Notes under the pieces: generated by a model
What the model saw: the letters and a program-made list of their open reading frames with translations, nothing else
Told to the model about the DNA's origin: nothing
The model's database searches: none
Part shown: positions 4,962 to 6,493 of the stretch, in pieces
Position numbering within the stretch: position 1 is the first letter of the stretch
How the letters are laid out: every line of letters begins with the position of its first letter
DNA from: JAFGED01 sp964551295
GTDB taxonomy: Bacteria; Chloroflexota; Anaerolineae; B4-G1
Length of the DNA stretch: 6,493 nt
Assembly: GCA_964551295.1 (NCBI GenBank)
Contig: CAZKDJ010000222.1
Span: forward strand, 1-6,493
Direction: 5' to 3'
Program-made: the position numbers and the translations under genes

Positions 4962-6493
4962 CTATTCCGGTGGCGTGTATTTGGAGATGCCTCCCCTGGT
5001 AGTGATCCAGATCGTTCCGTCGGCGGCGATGGCGATGCCTGTGACGCGATCGTCTACGAGGCCGTCCTGGGTGGTGTAGGTGGTCCATTGCTCGCCGTCG
5101 AAGCGGGCGACGCCGCGTTCGCGTACAGCCCACACGGTCCCGTCGGGGGCGGTGATGGTGGATGGGGTGTCGCCGCTCGCCCGGCGGTCCTCGGTGGAAA
5201 CCTGCGTCCACGTGTGGCCGTCGTACTGCCAGGTGCCGCCGCCCTGGTCGTACCGATCGGGGCGGGTGGCGATCCTCAGCGTGCCATCGGTGGCTGTAGC
5301 GATGGCGGTGACCTTTTGGCTCGGCAGGCCTTCGCCTAGCGAATAGGTGATCCAGGTCTGGCCATCAAAGTGATAGATGCCGTCGTTGTAGGTGCCCACC
5401 CACAAGGAGCTATCGGGGGCGAAGGCGATGGAGGGGCCGCGTTCGTCCGGCTGGCCTGCGATGGACATGACGGTTTCCCATTCCCAGGCGACGTCGTCGA
5501 AGCGGGCGATGCCCTTTTGTGTGGCGGCCAAGGCTGCGCCGTCGGGCGCGATGGCGATGGATTCGACCCAGGTCCCCACGTCTCCAGATGTGAAGGACGT
5601 CCAGATCGAGCCGTTGAGGCGTGAGATGCCGCTCCAGGTGCCGAACCAGATCGCGCCGCTGGGGTCCCGGGTGATGGTCTCTACCCCGTGATGCACCAAT
5701 CCCCGCGCCGTGGTGAACGATGTCCAGGTATCGTCCGCGTCGCTGGGCGAATCGGGCCCAAAAAGGGAGGCGCCTTTCCACGTGCCAATCCACAGCGCCC
5801 CTCCGGGGGTGGGGGTGAGACAGAGGACGTGGCGTTCCAGCAGACCGTCCTCCTCGGAGAAGGTCGTCCAGGTGCCATCGGAGGCGGTGTGGTCGTCAAG
5901 GTGGGCGATGCCGCAGCCAAACGTACCGATCCAGACGTCCCCATTGGGGGTGAAGGTGATATCGGTGACGCCGTTGCACGGCAGGCCGTTGTCTTTGTCG
6001 TAAGTGGTCCACGCGTGCCCGCCGCGTCCCGAGCCTGCCGAAGGATCAAGACGCGAGATGCCGCCGCTGGTGGCCAGCCACAGCGCTCCATCAGGGGCCA
6101 CGGCGATCATCTCGACCCAGGTATCGGCCAGGCCGTTTGTCTCCGTATACTTGGTAAGCGCGTCGTCGGATGTGTTCCACTTGACCAGCCCTCCGGGGGT
6201 GGCGATCCACAGGTTGCCATCGTGGTCAAAGGCCAGGTCGTTGACGTGACCGATGGCGGTGTACGACGTCCAACTGGGATGTGTGGGCGCCGAGCTTGGC
6301 TCGGGCAGCCGCACGTGCTCGACGGCGGTCTCTGGGTAGGGCGTGGGCTGGATGGTTGTCTCTGGCACGCCGCCGTAGTAAGCGCGCAACACCCGCTCGG
6401 CCGGCTTGCCGTAGGGGGTATAGTCCTTGTCCTCCAATCCGCCTTTCTGGGGATTGACGTCCCAGTTCCACCAGTAGATGCCCGCCAGCCAGG
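4962..6493 (-). CDS. Glycoside-hydrolase-like domain fused to ten-repeat Reg_prop-type beta-propeller (5' end outside window)
   Basis: The frame is open to the right edge, so the TTG at 6437 is internal; 509 residues are visible and the start lies outside. Visible residues 1-41 (nt 6491-6369), with GIYWWNWDVNP, a GG turn, DYTPYGKPAERVL and a final YYGG, look like the last strand and helix of a (beta/alpha)8 glycosidase, most like GH113-type beta-mannanases. That identification is from motif memory and is moderate. Residues 42-73 are a Pro-rich linker. Residues 74-506 hold ten repeats of about 40 residues, each following the plan W-T-x-[YF]...GL...V..I...PDG.LW.GT..GI.R[LF]D, the signature of two-component-regulator propeller (Reg_prop) blades. 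Repeats 6, 8 and 9 are degenerate. Blades start near residues 74, 111, 160, 207, 255, 296, 337, 379, 427 and 468. Likely secreted or surface-bound; the propeller may bind carbohydrate or protein, but no kinase or regulator part is present. The stop is TAG 4964-4962. Confidence 0.85.
   Translation of the reverse strand, partial: WLAGIYWWNWDVNPQKGGLEDKDYTPYGKPAERVLRAYYGGVPETTIQPTPYPETAVEHVRLPEPSSAPTHPSWTSYTAIGHVNDLAFDHDGNLWIATPGGLVKWNTSDDALTKYTETNGLADTWVEMIAVAPDGALWLATSGGISRLDPSAGSGRGGHAWTTYDKDNGLPCNGVTDITFTPNGDVWIGTFGCGIAHLDDHTASDGTWTTFSEEDGLLERHVLCLTPTPGGALWIGTWKGASLFGPDSPSDADDTWTSFTTARGLVHHGVETITRDPSGAIWFGTWSGISRLNGSIWTSFTSGDVGTWVESIAIAPDGAALAATQKGIARFDDVAWEWETVMSIAGQPDERGPSIAFAPDSSLWVGTYNDGIYHFDGQTWITYSLGEGLPSQKVTAIATATDGTLRIATRPDRYDQGGGTWQYDGHTWTQVSTEDRRASGDTPSTITAPDGTVWAVRERGVARFDGEQWTTYTTQDGLVDDRVTGIAIAADGTIWITTRGGISKYTPPE
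6026..6047. repeat. REP-like dispersed repeat (CCTTCGGCAGGCTCGGGAC type) inside the propeller coding region
   Basis: On the minus strand, GATCCTTCGGCAGGCTCGGG and the following AC closely resemble the dispersed element CCTTCGACAGGCTCAGGAC found in many Chloroflexota and other genomes (recalled, not searched). It lies between the codons of blades 2 and 3 and encodes DPSAGSG, the start of a loop (visible residues 150-158, PSAGSGRGG) that is longer than the other inter-blade loops. The reading frame is preserved. Confidence 0.55.

Noticed and set aside
5410..6091. Long minus-strand frames in other phases of the propeller gene (136 and 127 codons)
   Set aside because: Arg/Pro-rich translations typical of frame-shifted GC-rich coding sequence; shadows of the propeller repeats.
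6435..6437. TTG as the start codon of the propeller protein
   Set aside because: The frame stays open to the window edge, and the residues before the TTG (IYWWNWDVNPQKGG) continue a recognisable glycosidase C-terminus. No Shine-Dalgarno precedes the TTG.

Overview
The window is bacterial, mostly GC-rich, densely coding DNA. Several traits together suggest a Chloroflexota (Anaerolineae-like) genome, though no phylogenetic marker is present and this is inference. The traits are a lipoprotein with a Thr/Pro-rich linker of repeated WTP/PTP units, an extracellular-type enzyme fused to a Reg_prop-like beta-propeller, CT-rich intergenic hairpin repeats, and CGAATGG and CCTTCGGCAGGCTCGGGAC-type dispersed repeats.

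Layout, left to right. On the plus strand are the C-terminal part of a rhomboid protease (1-483, cut by the window edge) and, 16 bases later, a radical SAM protein with extra cysteines at its C-terminus (500-1534). They are probably one transcript. Bases 1535-1741 separate convergent genes and hold a G/C-homopolymer-rich inverted-repeat cluster. All later genes are on the minus strand. In their own direction of transcription these are: a large protein entering from the right edge (6493-4962), made of the tail of a glycoside-hydrolase-like barrel followed by ten propeller repeats; a 32-codon membrane microprotein (4742-4644) with a strong Shine-Dalgarno; a cysteine-rich lipoprotein (4598-4068); a patatin-like phospholipase (3977-3132) with its own likely extended -10 promoter; and an M20 metallodipeptidase (3115-1742), 16 bases after the patatin gene and almost certainly co-transcribed with it.

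Possible functional groups: the propeller protein and the lipoprotein look like cell-surface or secreted products. The patatin and M20 proteins show no signal peptide and look cytoplasmic (lipid and peptide turnover). No defence system, prophage, insertion sequence, CRISPR array, tRNA or rRNA was seen. The points most worth a second look are the glycosidase-propeller fusion, with a REP-like sequence read in frame inside it; the microprotein; the mutually exclusive hairpins just after the fusion gene; and the heptamer repeats occupying the upstream half of the patatin promoter.
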